Below the pieces are notes generated by a model that saw nothing but the letters and a program-made list of their open reading frames with translations, did not search any database and was not told the origin of the DNA. Made by a program: the position numbers and the translations under genes. From assembly GCA_949128135.1 (NCBI GenBank), contig OX421977.1, positions 45,719,034 through 45,783,033 on the forward strand: a DNA stretch of 64,000 bases, in the 5' to 3' direction. This document shows positions 1 to 12,111 of this stretch, piece after piece. This DNA is from Parasteatoda lunata. Its lineage: Eukaryota > Arthropoda > Arachnida > Araneae > Theridiidae. The stretch's first letter is position 1. Every line of letters starts with the position of its first letter.

Positions 1-2500
1 TGAAAATTTACTTTAAGTATTTGACTTTAAAGGGAACAGAAGTGACATTTTACACATTCAAATTAAGCTGTTAAACATAATATTTATAATTTCATGATTT
101 TAATGCTACTTTTATAGATTTTATAGATTTGAAAAAAAAAATGAAGAATGTATATATAAGGGACACAAATGTCATACCTAATTGAAAATGGCAACTTTGT
201 AAATCGTATTTTACACACAATTATGCATTGGGGAACAAAGCTGGTAAATTGCGTACATTTAGTACAAAGGCTGCGCTAAATATATGTTACATAAAAACTT
301 TGTATGAAACAAAGAAATGATGCCACTGTTCGTAATCAGTTTTATGAAAAAAATCCATAATTCTAAGCAGAGATTTTGTGTCTCTCTCAAGTCACTTAAG
401 AAATCTTTGTGTTAAGATCTTATGATTCGAAAAGAGGATTCTAGGGAATAATTTCGTTTAAATTCAGAAATTTTTCAATTTTTTAAAACACGAATTGCTT
501 CCTAATATTAGCATTGCGCACTGTCATTATTTAAAATGCTACCTTAGAGCTCTATTTATTAAAAACTGAGTTTCACTGCGAGTTTATTTCTCTGTTTTTA
601 ATAATTATTTATCTTTAATTTTCCTCTCACGTAAGTGAAACTGAATTCAAAAGGTTAAGAAATTAGTATTTTGAAACCTATTGGAAACCACGTATCGAAT
701 TTTTATAGTCACTCTTTTGAAACATGTATCTAGTGATCTATAATGTAAAGTGATCTGTATTTTTACTAGAAAAAGCAAGAAATAGTTTTAAAAATCCTTT
801 TAAATGCTTTTAATTGCTTTGGTCTTTCAGTTTTGTTCCTATTGCGCAGTGATAATTAATATCGGTTTATTGATTATTTAAAAATTTTTTGATCCCTTCA
901 GTGAACGGGTACTTAGTTAGGAAAATAATAATTTCAAATTTTTTAATAAAAGCTAAATTTGATTAACTGGTGGTTATAGAAAAAGTTTCATCAATTTAAT
1001 ATTTAATAAAATATTCAATTAAACATTCAATTAAGTATTCAATTAAATTTTTTTAAGGCTGCTACAGAGATAGAAAATAAGAAAGTATTTGGTATTTAAT
1101 AATTTCAAATTTCATAATTAATTTTAAATTAGTAGCTTGATACTTTTACTGTTTTATTAATACTTTGATTTCCTTATAATAATTTATGATTGAAATTAAG
1201 ATTTACAACAAATACAAATTTTGTTTTTGAATTTTCTTTATTAATTTATTTTGCTTAATTATTTAGATTTAGACAACTATTTTTATAATTATTTATTAAT
1301 ATTCTAACTTTATAAGTATCTACTAGCAAACTAAGTAAGTAAAATTTTCTTTTTTATTCATTTATTTTGCTCAGTCATTTAGATTTCAAAAAACTTTCTT
1401 TCCGTTCGTTTTTTGTTATTTTGATATTATAATATTTTTCTTGTTAAATGTGTACCTAGCAAAATCTGAATAATAGCTTACAGGTTTCAACTATTTACCG
1501 AATGAATGTTTCTTTTGATGGATTGAGATGCGTTTTTTCAATTTCTTTAGTTTTAAAAAGCAGACGTTTTCTATGGGGAAGTAAAAAATTTGTGTAGTAT
1601 TTTTTACGGAAAATTTTTACTATGTAAATAGAGTTATGTTATAGAAAATAAATTGAAAGTAATGTAAATATGCGTAAATTTTTACCCAATGTATGAAAAA
1701 CCATGGTTTTGAATGAATCATTCAAAAGAAATATGATAAATTATTTGTTTAGCATAAGAAAGTTTTTTTTTCCATTAATGTTCATTTGCTTTGATTTCTT
1801 TTCAAATTAAAATAAATTCCAATTTTACTTTTAAGCCTCAGTTTATATTTTTATAATTGTTTTTAAAATAAAATAAATATTTCTTTTAAAAAATAATTTT
1901 TTTAAATAAAAGAATTTCAATTTATTTCTGTGTCTTAGTTTATATATTATCTTTCTTCGGAATTTTTTTACTCACTCATTCTATTTTGGTAAATTTGAAC
2001 TAGTTTTATGAACTATTTTCCTACGTGCAATTATTTTTGTGCTTGACAAAACTATGAGTATAGGATAAGTATTATAAAGCTTAATTTTCAATAGTCTCAA
2101 TTTACGACTGAATTTATCTTAATATATAATTGTTTGTTTACCAAAAGAAATAAATGATATTTTTTATGATTTTTATTTATATTTTTAAATCAGTTTATTA
2201 TTTACAGGAGGGGAAATAGAATACTGCATCCTCAGCCATTTTACCTATTAATGAAAAAGAAATGCCTCATTTGTGTCCTGTGCTATTTTTCACTTTTATT
2301 CTGTCATTTTCAATGTTTGATCTATGTTTTAATGTTGCTGATGTCGATTTTAAATTTAGATATTTTTATCCCTAAAATAGGGTCTCAATTGTTTATTCAA
2401 ATAATGACGCAGCTAAATTGTTAATCGTGCATTTAGGGAGTTCTGAGTCTAGGCTGATCATCATTCCACATTCAATTCTTGATGGTCCTATCAAAAGATT
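1..2500. other. AT-rich stretch, nothing recognised
   Basis: Only AT-rich unique-looking sequence is visible. A short direct-repeat cluster of an ATTCAATTAA-like word lies at about 1010-1050. There is no long open frame, tRNA-like box pair or TIR that I can support. Confidence 0.6.
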
Positions 2501-2539
2501 TTGATGGTTTATGTTAAACAAAGGCCAACAACAACAGGC

Positions 2540-3340
2540 CATAATAAATCAGTTCGGATTCCAACATTGGGGTGATGGTTATTCAGTAATGGCTCCAGTA
2601 ATGAATTTTCTAGACAATATGAGGACAAATTCTTGTTGGTCCAAGATGGTTACAACAATGAATTTCCAATATGCTTTGAGGGAAATTCTTGTTGATCCAT
2701 GATGATTACAACAATAAATTTTTAATATGCTTTGATGGAAAATTTTGTTGATCCATGCTGGTTATAACAATAAATTTCCAAGATGCTTTGAAAAAAATTC
2801 TTGTTGATCCACGATTTTGTAACAATAAATTTCCAACATGCTTTGAGGGATATTTACGGAGGTCCAGCAGAAATATTCCAAACATTTTGCTTTTTTTTAT
2901 GTTTGATATCATAAACCAGTTCAAATTTCTACATTAAAGTGATTATTATTTACGGCGATTCCAACAATTGACTTCTTAGATGCATAGGGGAAATTTTTGT
3001 TGGTCCAAGATGGTTCCAACCAACAAATTTCTAAAATGCTTTGATGGATATTTCTGTTCGGGCAAAAGGAATATACCATAAAAACGATTTTTTATGTTTG
3101 ATCATCATAAATCTGTCCAAATTCCTACAATAAGGAGATGATTGCTCATGATTATTCTAATAATTGATTTCCAAGCTAGGAAAATTTCTGAAGGCCAACA
3201 TAAACAGGAATTAAAAGAAGTTTTTATTCTTATTTTGAACCATCATAAAGTATTCGGAATTACTACATTGGGGTGATGGTTACTTATGTTGGTTACCATC
3301 AAATGGTTTGTGATGGAATCATTTGATGGTTACCATTAAT
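2540..3340. repeat. 56-bp tandem array with degenerate flanking repeats
   Basis: Four consecutive units of 56 bp start at 2636, 2692, 2748 and 2804. Each begins TTGRTCCA and contains a CAATAAATTTCCAA-type core and ATGCTTTGA. A longer degenerate phrase (ATAAATCAGTTCGGATT-like, then GGTGATGGTTA) recurs near 2546, 2915, 3107 and 3245, suggesting an older higher-order repeat around the core. Open frames at 2511-2937 on both strands are by-products of the repeat (56 is not a multiple of 3) and are not called as genes. Confidence 0.8.
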
Positions 3341-4604
3341 ATAATGTTTGTTCATGAAAGGAAAAATATCAAAAAGTTTGACTTTGGATTTTTACCACAG
3401 AACTAAGTAGAATGAATCGAGGATGCAAATTTCTATTTTTACATGATTACAAAAATGCCTTTAATTTTCAATTAACATTTAAAAAATGCAAATGTAAATC
3501 TAAACAACAAACTTTTATTCATGTTTTACCTTTGGTTGATATCACATGACAAATTTTATTCAGTAATAATTGCTTTACATCCTATTTAAGAGTAAAAATA
3601 ATAAGGAAATAGAAATATTTAATATTTCAACCGTTACAAAAATGTCGGCACGTTTATTAGAAACTCACGAAGAATGAAACCGATGCGAAAAGTTTCTTTT
3701 GAAATAAATAAATAAAAAGGATAATTTTAAAATGAACTAAAATGTTTCAAATTTTTCATAGAATTTTATCAATATTTTATTTGCCAACCTTTCGTTTGAA
3801 ATAGAACTTCTGATGAGATGAAATTTTCATTCAAAATTTATGAGATAAACCTATAATATTTTGTTTGAAAGAACAGAACGTGCTTTTTCGTATATTCGAT
3901 GAATGTGGAAACGTTTTTACCTTTCTTAATTTAATCAAATTAATTCCTGCATTCTACACTAAAAGAATTTATAATTTAAAACATTATTTTTCGAATTTTG
4001 AAAGCATTTTACAGCTGTTTTACTTAAAAATACTTTACTTTACAAGCTTCTTTTTGTATTAAAATCAAATATTTTTTTTTACTATAAATTATTTTACTTA
4101 GTGGATTTACATTTTAATTTAACAATTATAGTTATTTTTTTTAATCCTTTAAGAGAGTTTACTTTTATTTAAAGAGCTAATATTTTATTAACTTCTCATA
4201 TTTTATCAAACTTCTATTTACATCAAAAAATAATATTATACTTTAAATTGTTTTACTATTTCGATTTCTATTTTAATTTAAAATTTATAATTAATATTTT
4301 AATAGTTTATAAGAGAATTTGAGTTCTATAAAAGCATTTATATTTTGTCACGAATAATGTAATGACAAAATATTTAAATATTTAATTTAGAGTTTTGAAA
4401 TTTACATAAAAACTCATCATTTACAGTTAATTAAAATAAATATTATTAGATGATTTGTAGACTAGAATACATAAATAAATGAGAATAAAATTGATTGATT
4501 AATTTTTTATTGCATTATTTTTATAAACCATAATAATTTTGCCTAATTTCTTGGAAGAAAATTTCGTTTTAAATGTAAATATATATACCTGTTACATTAA
4601 CATT
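3341..4604. other. AT-rich stretch, nothing recognised
   Basis: AT-rich sequence with homopolymer runs. The open frame at 3865-4062 has a composition expected from AT-rich DNA and no recognisable motif. Confidence 0.6.
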
Positions 4605-4605
4605 G

Positions 4606-4790
4606 AGCCCCAATGACCCTGTGGTTAAGGCACTGAACTGCCATTGTAAAGAACTGGGGTTCAATCTCTACTGGTGGACTTAAGCCTACTTAGTTCCAAA
4701 CCAACGTGTAACAACTTGTTTGGGAAGTAAAGGCGGCGTGTGCGCCATGCTGACCACAATGCCAAAATTACGGGATATATTTCTTAACAA
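4606..4790 (+). mobile_element. tRNA-derived SINE-like element
   Basis: A GC-richer island opens with a tRNA-like head: an A-box-like TGACCCTGTGGTTAAGG near 4612 and a B-box-like GGGGTTCAATCTC near 4657, spaced as in tRNA genes. The tail runs into AT-rich DNA near 4790. It differs from the S1-S3 SINE that begins 40 bp downstream, so two SINE types sit next to each other. The 3' edge is uncertain. Confidence 0.55.
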
Positions 4791-4831
4791 ATATTTAAAT
4801 TTGTATCATTGTTATTATAATTGTAAGGAAT

Positions 4832-5232
4832 GAGCCGCGATGGCTCAGGGGATAGAGCGTTCGCCTTCCAATGATGTGAACGGAGTTCGAATCTCGGCGA
4901 TGGCTGGTCGATACGAATCCGCATCCGGCTTGCACCGACCACAGTGCTGACGTGAAATATACTCAGTGGTAGACGGATCATAGTTTAGAGCTCCTTTGGC
5001 GTTAGGCTAACCGTGGGAGGTAGTCGTTGTCTTCCTCTCCATGTAACGCAAATGCGGGTTAGTTCTCTCAAAAAGTCCTCCACGATGGCAAATTTCTCAC
5101 AATACTTGATCCAGGAGTTCCCTTGTCTTCTGGATTGGGTTCAAAATTACAAGGTTACAGAGTTGAGAATTAGGTGTCGTGAACCCAGAGATTGGGTCGG
5201 CTGTTCAACGACGGTTATAAAATAAAAATAAA
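4832..5232 (+). mobile_element. tRNA-derived SINE, copy S1
   Basis: The tRNA-like head has an A box (TGGCTCAGGGGATAGAGCG) and a B box (GAGTTCGAATCTC near 4883). A conserved GC-rich body follows (CGATGGCTGGTCGATACGAA, CCGGCTTGCA, CAGTGGTAGACGGATCATAG) and the 3' end is GGTTATAAAATAAAAATAAA. Copies at 6886 and 47597 share the same order and ending. An imperfect target duplication is possible (ATTGTAAGGA upstream, ATTACAAGGC just downstream). Open frames on both strands here come from the SINE body and are not genes. Such elements use an internal RNA polymerase III promoter and depend on a LINE for movement; that is family knowledge. Confidence 0.9.
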
Positions 5233-6549
5233 CATTACAAGGCATGTTTCAAAACTAATAACTAATCTGGTAACGCTTCCAGTTTTTTTTATTCCTTTAT
5301 AAATCGTGAATCATACAATGTCAAAGGCTTCATTAAACGAAAAAAAGAATAAAATATCATGAAGATAAGTTGCTTTTTAAAACTTTAGCTTCCAGTTTCA
5401 GCTTTTATTAAACAAAAAGTTGTCCTTCATATTGAAAGTTTTGTTTTCCGCTAGAAAAGTATAAAATTGTTTTTAAATGCACTTTTTTAAATTCAAAATA
5501 TTATATCAAAGGGCAGCAAATCTAATTTTTAATTAATTATACTTATCCTACTATCATTCGCATTTGGACGTGATTCAAAAACGTCCGTGTTTTAACTCTC
5601 TATGCATCGTGCTCAGATTGCTAGGATAACAATCATATTTATTTTTAATTTAAAGATAATATGTACAAAATACAAAAAATATTAAAATGTCAGATTTCTT
5701 CCTCACATTGCTTATGAGTTTATAAATCTACTCGCCAAGTATAGTGTTTAAAAGTTATAATGTCTGAAGTACGTATATGCAGAATATATGTAATGAATGA
5801 ATTGAATGAATTAACTTGAGTGTTTCAGAAGCGTATGTAATGTTTGAAAGACATAAATGTCCGAAGTGAGCGTATTATCTTTGCACTATGAATGAATTGA
5901 AAACACATGTTTAACCATAAAGTGTATGCAGGACATATGTCATGAATAAATTTAATAATTTAAATCGAGTGTTCATTGAAGTTTGCAAGATATAAATGCA
6001 CATAGCTTATAATGGTTAAATCCATAGTTATAATGATATCGATTTCCTTGCATGCCTATAGGTTGAAGAAGTGAGTTCAGAAAATATGCTCTAAAAATGA
6101 GTTGAACACATATGTTTTCCTATAGAGTAATGTTCATAAGATATAGTGTCGGAAATGCATGCAGAATATGAGCCGTATGAATAAATTTAAGGCATGGAAT
6201 ATTTGAAAAATGTTTAATGTTAGAAAAGAAAAGTATTTGCCTTTAAGCAGAAAAACGATAGTGCACTGCTTATACATGTGAGAAAACCAAAGCAAACTAA
6301 TTAAAACAATTTTATACATAATTAAAAATATCTAATTTTCATTTACACATTGACCAACAAAAATAAATAGCAAATGTTTTTTTTACCCTTAGAATATTTT
6401 TTTGTGTTGCAGTAGTACTGTAGTTATTAAAAACAGATAGCTATACAACATAAGAAGATAACGGTCTTATTGTTGTTGGTGCATTTATATTGGACTGAAA
6501 TTTCTTATATTAATTAAAATGATCATGAAATTTTTAGATGTCATTAAAA
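5233..6549. other. AT-rich stretch with faint degenerate repeats
   Basis: Between about 5745 and 6190, phrases built on ATGTCTGAAGT, TATGCAGAATAT and ATGAATGAATT recur irregularly, which suggests a decayed tandem array. Nothing else is recognisable. Confidence 0.45.
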
Positions 6550-6616
6550 TGAGAGAGAGAGAGAAAGCGAGAGAGAGAGGGAGGGAGAGCGAGAGAGGGA
6601 GAGAGAGCGAGAGAGT
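6550..6616 (+). repeat. (GA)n microsatellite
   Basis: A 67-bp purine tract dominated by GAGAGA with interspersed GC steps. An open frame across it (6519-6836) encodes only arginine/glutamate repeats and is not a gene. Confidence 0.9.
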
Positions 6617-6885
6617 GATAAATATACATTTAGTAAACTTTATTACTTTGGTAATATTTTTTAAAATTAAACTATTTATATTTAAATTTTGTAATTGTAG
6701 CTATTTTTGTTATATTTTTGATTGGATGAAAAATAACAATCATGCCCATATTATTCAATATAACAATCTTATTCGAAATTATAGGATTAAAACAAAAAGT
6801 TGTGTTTCTTTATTATATCATGAAGTATTTCCGTGATATTTCTTTTTGCAAAACTTTTAATGACAAACAGCAGATAATAGGACGT

Positions 6886-7240
6886 TGAACCGATAGAACC
6901 CAATAAGATGACACAGGTTCGTATCACAGCGGTGGCTAATTGATATTAATTCTGCTTCCGACTCGCATCAATACAGCTCTGACGTAAAATATCCTCGTGG
7001 GTTGGAATTCCTTTATCGTCGATCTAACCGTGGGGTGGTTTTGTGGTTTTCCCCTCCATGTAACGCAAATACGAGTTAGCTTAATCAAAAAGTTTTTCAT
7101 AGTTTTGTTTAAATGCTTGGCGCAGGCGTTTCCTTATCTTCATTGTTGGGTTCAAAATTTCAAGACTACAGAGTTGAACATTGATAGTCGCGAACATAGA
7201 ATCTGGTCGACTGTTCAACGTCGGTTATAAAAAAAATTAA
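6886..7240 (+). mobile_element. tRNA-derived SINE, copy S2 (degenerate)
   Basis: Same family and orientation as S1. It is recognisable from the body phrases TCCATGTAACGCAAATACG and TCGGTTATAAAA and from the order of blocks. The tRNA head is heavily mutated: B-box-like AGGTTCGTATCAC near 6915 with no clear A box. The divergence suggests it is older than S1. Confidence 0.8.
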
Positions 7241-7566
7241 AATAAAATAAGTTACCTTTGAATTACTGTTTTACACAGTAAATAAGCTGCATTTAGTGTG
7301 TGAAAATTTAAAGTTATTTTTATGATATATTTAATGCACAATTGTATGCAATTAACACATTTAATTAGACTTATTATTACAAAACAATTAGTTAAAATGT
7401 TATAGAGACTTTTCACATCATTCCTCAATATTCTATTTAGTAAAAACCCTTAACGAGTTTTTATTAAAGAACAAGTTTGGGAATGATTGCGCAATGATAA
7501 CCTAGCTAAATGATTAGGTTTACATTTTATCCGAACAGAGTAAGGAGCAAAATTTGGGTTACAGAA

Positions 7567-8126
7567 AAAGAATAATTTCCAAATTTGATTTATAAATCTG
7601 CATATAGCCAAAAATAAAAGCAATTGCAGGGGACTACGAGCTGCAGCGAGCAGGGAAGAAACACTTTAGTATCACATAAAAGTGTGTTTGAAAACAGCAG
7701 TGAATAAATATTTTTACTACATGTAGGCCAGTTTCCATTAATGTGTTGTTCCAATAGAGTTTTGAAAGAATTGACAACATCCCTCTTAAAAGAGGTATTG
7801 AAAAATCAGGATTATAGTAAGGCTTACGGCTCTCTGTTTACCTACTTTTCTGGTTTGACTAATTTTTAATTTTGATTTATAAATTTGTCTATAGTCAAAG
7901 AGTTTAAAAATCGGCAACGAGAAGGGGTGAAACCCTCTTAGATTATATAAAAGTGTGTTAAGAAATATACTGAACAAATATTTTAACTGCGTGTAGGTCA
8001 GTTTCCATTAATGTCAAGTTCCAACATAGTTTTAAAAGAATTGACAACGTTCTTCTTAAGAAGCGTATTGAAAAATCAGGATCATAGTAAGGCTTACGGC
8101 CCTCTAGTGACCTACTTTTTCCGTTT
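7567..8126 (+). repeat. Two-unit tandem duplication with Helitron-like 3' ends
   Basis: Two diverged units of about 270-290 bp share long phrases: TTTGATTTATAAAT at 7584 and 7871, CAGTTTCCATTAATGT, AGAATTGACAAC, TTGAAAAATCAGGAT, then TAGTAAGGCTTACGGC near 7816 and 8087. Each unit contains a short GC-rich hairpin-like block (GAGCAGGGAAGAAACACTTTAG ending 7669, and GAAGGGGTGAAACCCTCTTAG ending 7941). These resemble the 3' terminus of the Helitron at 14845. No matching 5' TC terminus was found, so Helitron ancestry is an inference. Confidence 0.55.
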
Positions 8127-8984
8127 TTTGCTTCTGAAAGACTATTTGAGTATTTCGAAGTCTTACGAATTTTCGTTTTAACTCCCAGAGGACAGGTAAG
8201 AGAGGGACATTAAAGTTTTATCCTTAGAAAAAAAACTTTACTTTAGCATGGAATTTATTTTATTCTAAAAAAAAAATATTTTGTATACTTTGAACCATTG
8301 TACGTTTATGAGAATAAAATAGTACAAAAATGTCTCAAAACACGTGATTCATAAAATATTTTCCGCGCTCTGACCCTATAACTGAAAATCAATAGTATTT
8401 AACTTAAACTGGTAAATCAGTAATTGAAGTATATTATAAATTGTGAATTAGAATTCCGGAACTTGTTTTGCCATTAAAAATTGACAAATAAAATATATAA
8501 ATATTAAAAGATGCGAAAATTTAATATGTTATACATGTTATGTAAAAAGAATTTCTGTGCGTTTTGAGGAAAGCTGGTTTAAAAACGTAATAGGAAATAA
8601 ATTAAAATAGGAAAAGAATTAAAATAGAAAAAATATTGTAAAAAAATAGAATAATACAAAAAATGGAATAATACAAAATACTTTTAGTATGACGATCTGC
8701 TTATCATCAAAAAACAAAAATGTTTGAGAAGTAACAATGGGAGTCAGTGAGTGAAGCGGTAAGGTGACATATATTTACTCAAGTGACATACATTGTTTAA
8801 AATAAGAAACTGTATGCGCAAAATATCCAAAAAAGTAATATTTTTAATAGATATCATTCAAAATTGACAAAAAAAGCATTTAAAAACCACGCAACAATAC
8901 TTTTAACAGATCACCATTTTGAATATGCGCCATTATTGTTATTGGCTAAATTTGAGTTAGCCTCCCATCAAAGCTTTAATTATG
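8127..8984. other. AT-rich stretch, nothing recognised
   Basis: AT-rich sequence without a repeat phrase shared with the rest of the window. Confidence 0.55.
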
Positions 8985-9609
8985 CACTGTAAGAATTTTT
9001 ATCCTTAAAATATGGTATAAAAACCAACAGCTGTCTGTCTATCAGATTAACCGTAAAGTTTTCGGTAAAGAACATTTTTTACCTTTACGGTTTTGAAACC
9101 GTTTACAACTAGTATGGTTATAAAACCATGAATATAAAACTATACGTTTTTGATTTAACCATTTACAGCTAGCATGGTTTCAAAGCCATAATTAAAAAAA
9201 AAATTTAAATTGACATAGGATCTGGCCTCTTCGATAGGTGGGTAGGGAGGGCAGTACACTAGAAACTCTTCAAGTGTTGAATGGAAAAGAGGAAATATTG
9301 TGGTGTTAATGCTGGGACTCGAACCCCAGTTCTGTCGGCCACGAGACTTGACAGATTAGCCCTCTCGGCTGTAATATATGCGCAGTTGAAAGGAATTAAG
9401 TGGCTTTATTAGGTGGGCTTAGTCGGTGCGATATTATTACGGTGGCTTAACCGTATTAGGTGAAAGCAGTTATTAAACGGTTTTTCTCACAGTTAACAGT
9501 TTTATTACCATCTTATTTATGGTTATTTGACTGTTTTGTTTGAATATGGTAAAATAACAATGAAATAAATTACAATTTAACCATTTTTTCAGAGAAATTT
9601 CTAACATTG
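8985..9609 (+). mobile_element. Family A MITE, copy A1, with internal tRNA-like module
   Basis: The element starts CACTGTAAGAATTT and ends AATTTCTAACATTG, which are imperfect TIRs. The left part has the family phrases CAACAGCTGTCTGTC, GATTAACCGTAAAGTTT and AACCATTTACAGCTAGCATGG. The right part has TTAGGTGAAAGCAGTTA and TTTATGGTTATTTGACTGT. In the middle (about 9310-9375), read on the minus strand, lies a tRNA-like block: A-box-like AGCCGAGAGGGCTAA and B-box GGGTTCGAGTCCC, antisense to the element as drawn. There is no transposase and no clear target-site duplication. About 625 bp. Confidence 0.85.
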
Positions 9610-10517
9610 TGTGCTACGTGTGTAGCAAGTTTCATGCATCTGTCATTAAAGGGGATATTCTTTTAATTATTTCACCTATCTGCCGGACAATGTGAAAATT
9701 TTTTCATAAAGTGTATTGTAAAAGTAAAGAAAACTTATTTACTGTTTAACAATTGAAACAGTTTTTTTTAACATGCTTGTTATAAAATGTTGAGTAAGAA
9801 AGAAACATCATAAGATTACTTTTTAATAAAAAATGCCTGGTTTAAAATTTAATTCAATTATTTGAAATCAAAATTAAAAAAACGCATTGATAGCTAATAA
9901 TAATATTGAAATTTTTAATAATTATTGCAATTAAATGCTCTTGAACTATGGAAAAAGAATATTTTACAGCTAAAAAATACCTTAATAATTTGCAACCTAA
10001 GAAATCTGAATCTATGTTAGTTAAGGGGCAATTTAATGTAATTTTTTCGCTAATAAGAATGCACCGACAATAATGAGAAACAGTTTGAGATCCTTATATT
10101 TTTATGTTACGTCGATAAAATTAGAGGAATTATATGATTTGCTGTTAAATCTTTGCTAAACTATAAAGTTGACGAATTGAAATTTTCTCTTTTCAAAATT
10201 AAGGGCTTTCAGAATTTTTTTTTCCCTCTTTCAGTATTCAGAAACATGTTTGACTAGATTCTTATTATTTTTCGTATCAAAAAAAATATTTTTTAAGGAA
10301 ACTATACTGTTAACGAAAAGTAGAATTTACTTCTAAATCAGTCCCACACTGTATGTTTTACAGTTTTTAAGTTAAAGCTGTTTGATGTATACTCTATAAA
10401 TTCACATAAGGGAGTGGATTACTTTTTGGCTACATGTGTTCTTCTTGCTTCACGTAGTGAAGCCGATTTTGTCGAATGTTAGACATCAAGGTGATAATTC
10501 AGCTTAAAGATCTAAGA
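9610..10517. other. AT-rich stretch, nothing recognised
   Basis: No repeat, open frame or RNA-like structure that I can support. Confidence 0.55.
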
Positions 10518-11158
10518 TTTGTACACTATAAAATATGGAAGCTCGAATTTCATGATACTTTCTTAATTTTTGACGAAACCGTTTTCTGGTCTATGCTCTG
10601 AGCAAATATTTAATCAAAGTACGAATAAATATAGTCACTACTTCGAAGGAATGAATTTCGTCAAAATTAAAGAAATATTTCGTCACTTTATTTTTCAAAA
10701 AAAAAAAAAAAAAATTCTCGCATAGTTCTCTTGCAACGTCTAGTGTATTAACTTTTCTAATATTCACTTAATCGTGGGTTCCATATGGGTGGATCAATGT
10801 TGCCCAAACAACACAAGATAACTTACATACATGCCCAAAACGGGATTTGAATCCCTAATGCTCCTGGCACAAGGCCAACTTCTCAAGCACTATACAGTTC
10901 GATCGGTGTGTTACACCACTTTATTTTTGAGTGTCTAGTCTTCATTCTAGTTTCATTATTCTCGTTAACAATCCCCCCACAGTGCAGTGCAAGGAAGCTC
11001 CTGCAATGAGTTGAGGAAAGATTTTCGTCATATCTTTGAGAGTTCACACTTTGTCACAGATCACGTGACCTTGTGACGAAATAATTCTCAAAATTAACGA
11101 AATAGACCTTACGGAATGCTGAATTGTCAAAAATGAGAGTTTAATTTCAAAGAGTGCA
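10518..11158 (-). mobile_element. Family C MITE, copy C1, with nested SINE
   Basis: Matches the reverse complement of C2 (24194-24652) along its length: CTATGCTCTGAGCAAATATTT, GAAATATTTCGTCA, TAGTCTTCATTCTAGTTT, GATCACGTGA, then AAAGAGTGCATTA at the right edge. It is about 180 bp longer than C2, mostly because of a tRNA-derived insert at about 10790-10918 and an A-run at 10697-10714. No coding capacity is seen. Repeated TTTCGTCA/TGACGAAAT words in both orientations give it strong self-complementarity. Confidence 0.75.
10790..10918 (-). mobile_element. tRNA-derived SINE fragment inside C1
   Basis: On the minus strand a tRNA-like head reads AGTGCTTGAGAAGTTGGCC (A-box region) and GGGATTCAAATCCCG (B box), followed by TTTGGGCATGTATG. 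The block is missing from C2 between the shared phrases ACCATATRGG and GTCTARTCTTCATTC, so it is an insertion. The GGGCATG junction after the B-box resembles the SINE at 25627. Confidence 0.6.
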
Positions 11159-11260
11159 TTAGTTTAAATACTTTAATTAGTTAAATGAAAGATAAAAAGG
11201 AGAACAGAGCATTCCACGATGCAACCTATCAAGCTAGAACGTATGCTTCTGATTTAATTT

Positions 11261-12069
11261 CAGTGTAACCACCAGGAAAGACCATCTCTATGTAGCGACC
11301 ACCTCTATTTACGACCACTTTTGGGAGACAAGGAATTTTTTTCCATGGACTTTGTATTGAAGAAAGCCTTTAGGAGAGACCATTAAAGCCTCTCCCAGTG
11401 ATCAGAAAAAACATCTGCACCGAATGCGGTAAATGTCAGATAAGGAAACACAAAAAAAATATCAAAACAAAAAATTTAACAAAATAAATAAGTAGATTAA
11501 AATGAATTTAAAATATTTGTGTGAGGCTATTATATAGAGAGCTCTTTTTGATGACACTACCTCATTTTGCAGTCAGAATGCATTTAAGACGATGTTATCA
11601 ATGATTTATTTCTAGAGTTGAAAGTTCAATTAGAAAAAAAGTTATTTTCGTAAAAACAAGCGTTTCAAACAAACAAACTTCTTCTCATCTTTTAAAGCTA
11701 AGTAATTTTTATGATACAAAATTAAATGCAAACTTAAACAAAAATTGTAGTTGTTTACTTATTTAAAATAGCTTTATCAATAATAATTGGTAAATATGTT
11801 TTTACACATAATTATATCAGTTGGGATAATTTTTATTGACGCTAAATTTTATTCATCTATATGTCTTTTTATGACGCCAACAGTAGTTGCATTTCCGCAC
11901 CAAGAAAATGTCACTGACCTAAATTAAAATCGTTTGCAAAAAATCATGTACTTTCGGTGACAATTCAATGTCTTCGAGTTAATAGACGTAACCTAAAAGA
12001 ACGACCAACCTCCATCAACGACCATTTTAATCTAGAACGGCGAGTGGTCTCTTCCGAGAGGCTTCACTG
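11261..12069. mobile_element. Non-autonomous TIR element H, pogo/Tigger-like ends
   Basis: Starts CAGTGTAACCACCAGG and ends, read inward on the minus strand, CAGTGAAGCCTCTCGG. Both ends then carry GACCAC/CGACCA words (AGCGACCACCTC, TACGACCACTTTT; AACGACCATTTTAATC on the right end read forward). CAGTG plus an AACC-type TIR is typical of pogo/Tigger-like elements; that assignment is from family knowledge. The interior is AT-rich without a transposase frame. No clear TA target duplication sits at the edges as I place them. Confidence 0.7.
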
Positions 12070-12111
12070 ACTTAAAATGTTAAACAATGTTAAAGCGTGA
12101 AGCGTCTATTA

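Noticed and set aside
5013..5225. 70-codon frame (and similar frames at 6997-7230, 47740-47973)
   Set aside because: All three fall at the same place in SINE copies S1-S3; they are non-coding repeat frames.
11261..12069. Coding pogo transposase inside element H
   Set aside because: Only the ends are pogo-like; no frame of useful length or motif is present between them.
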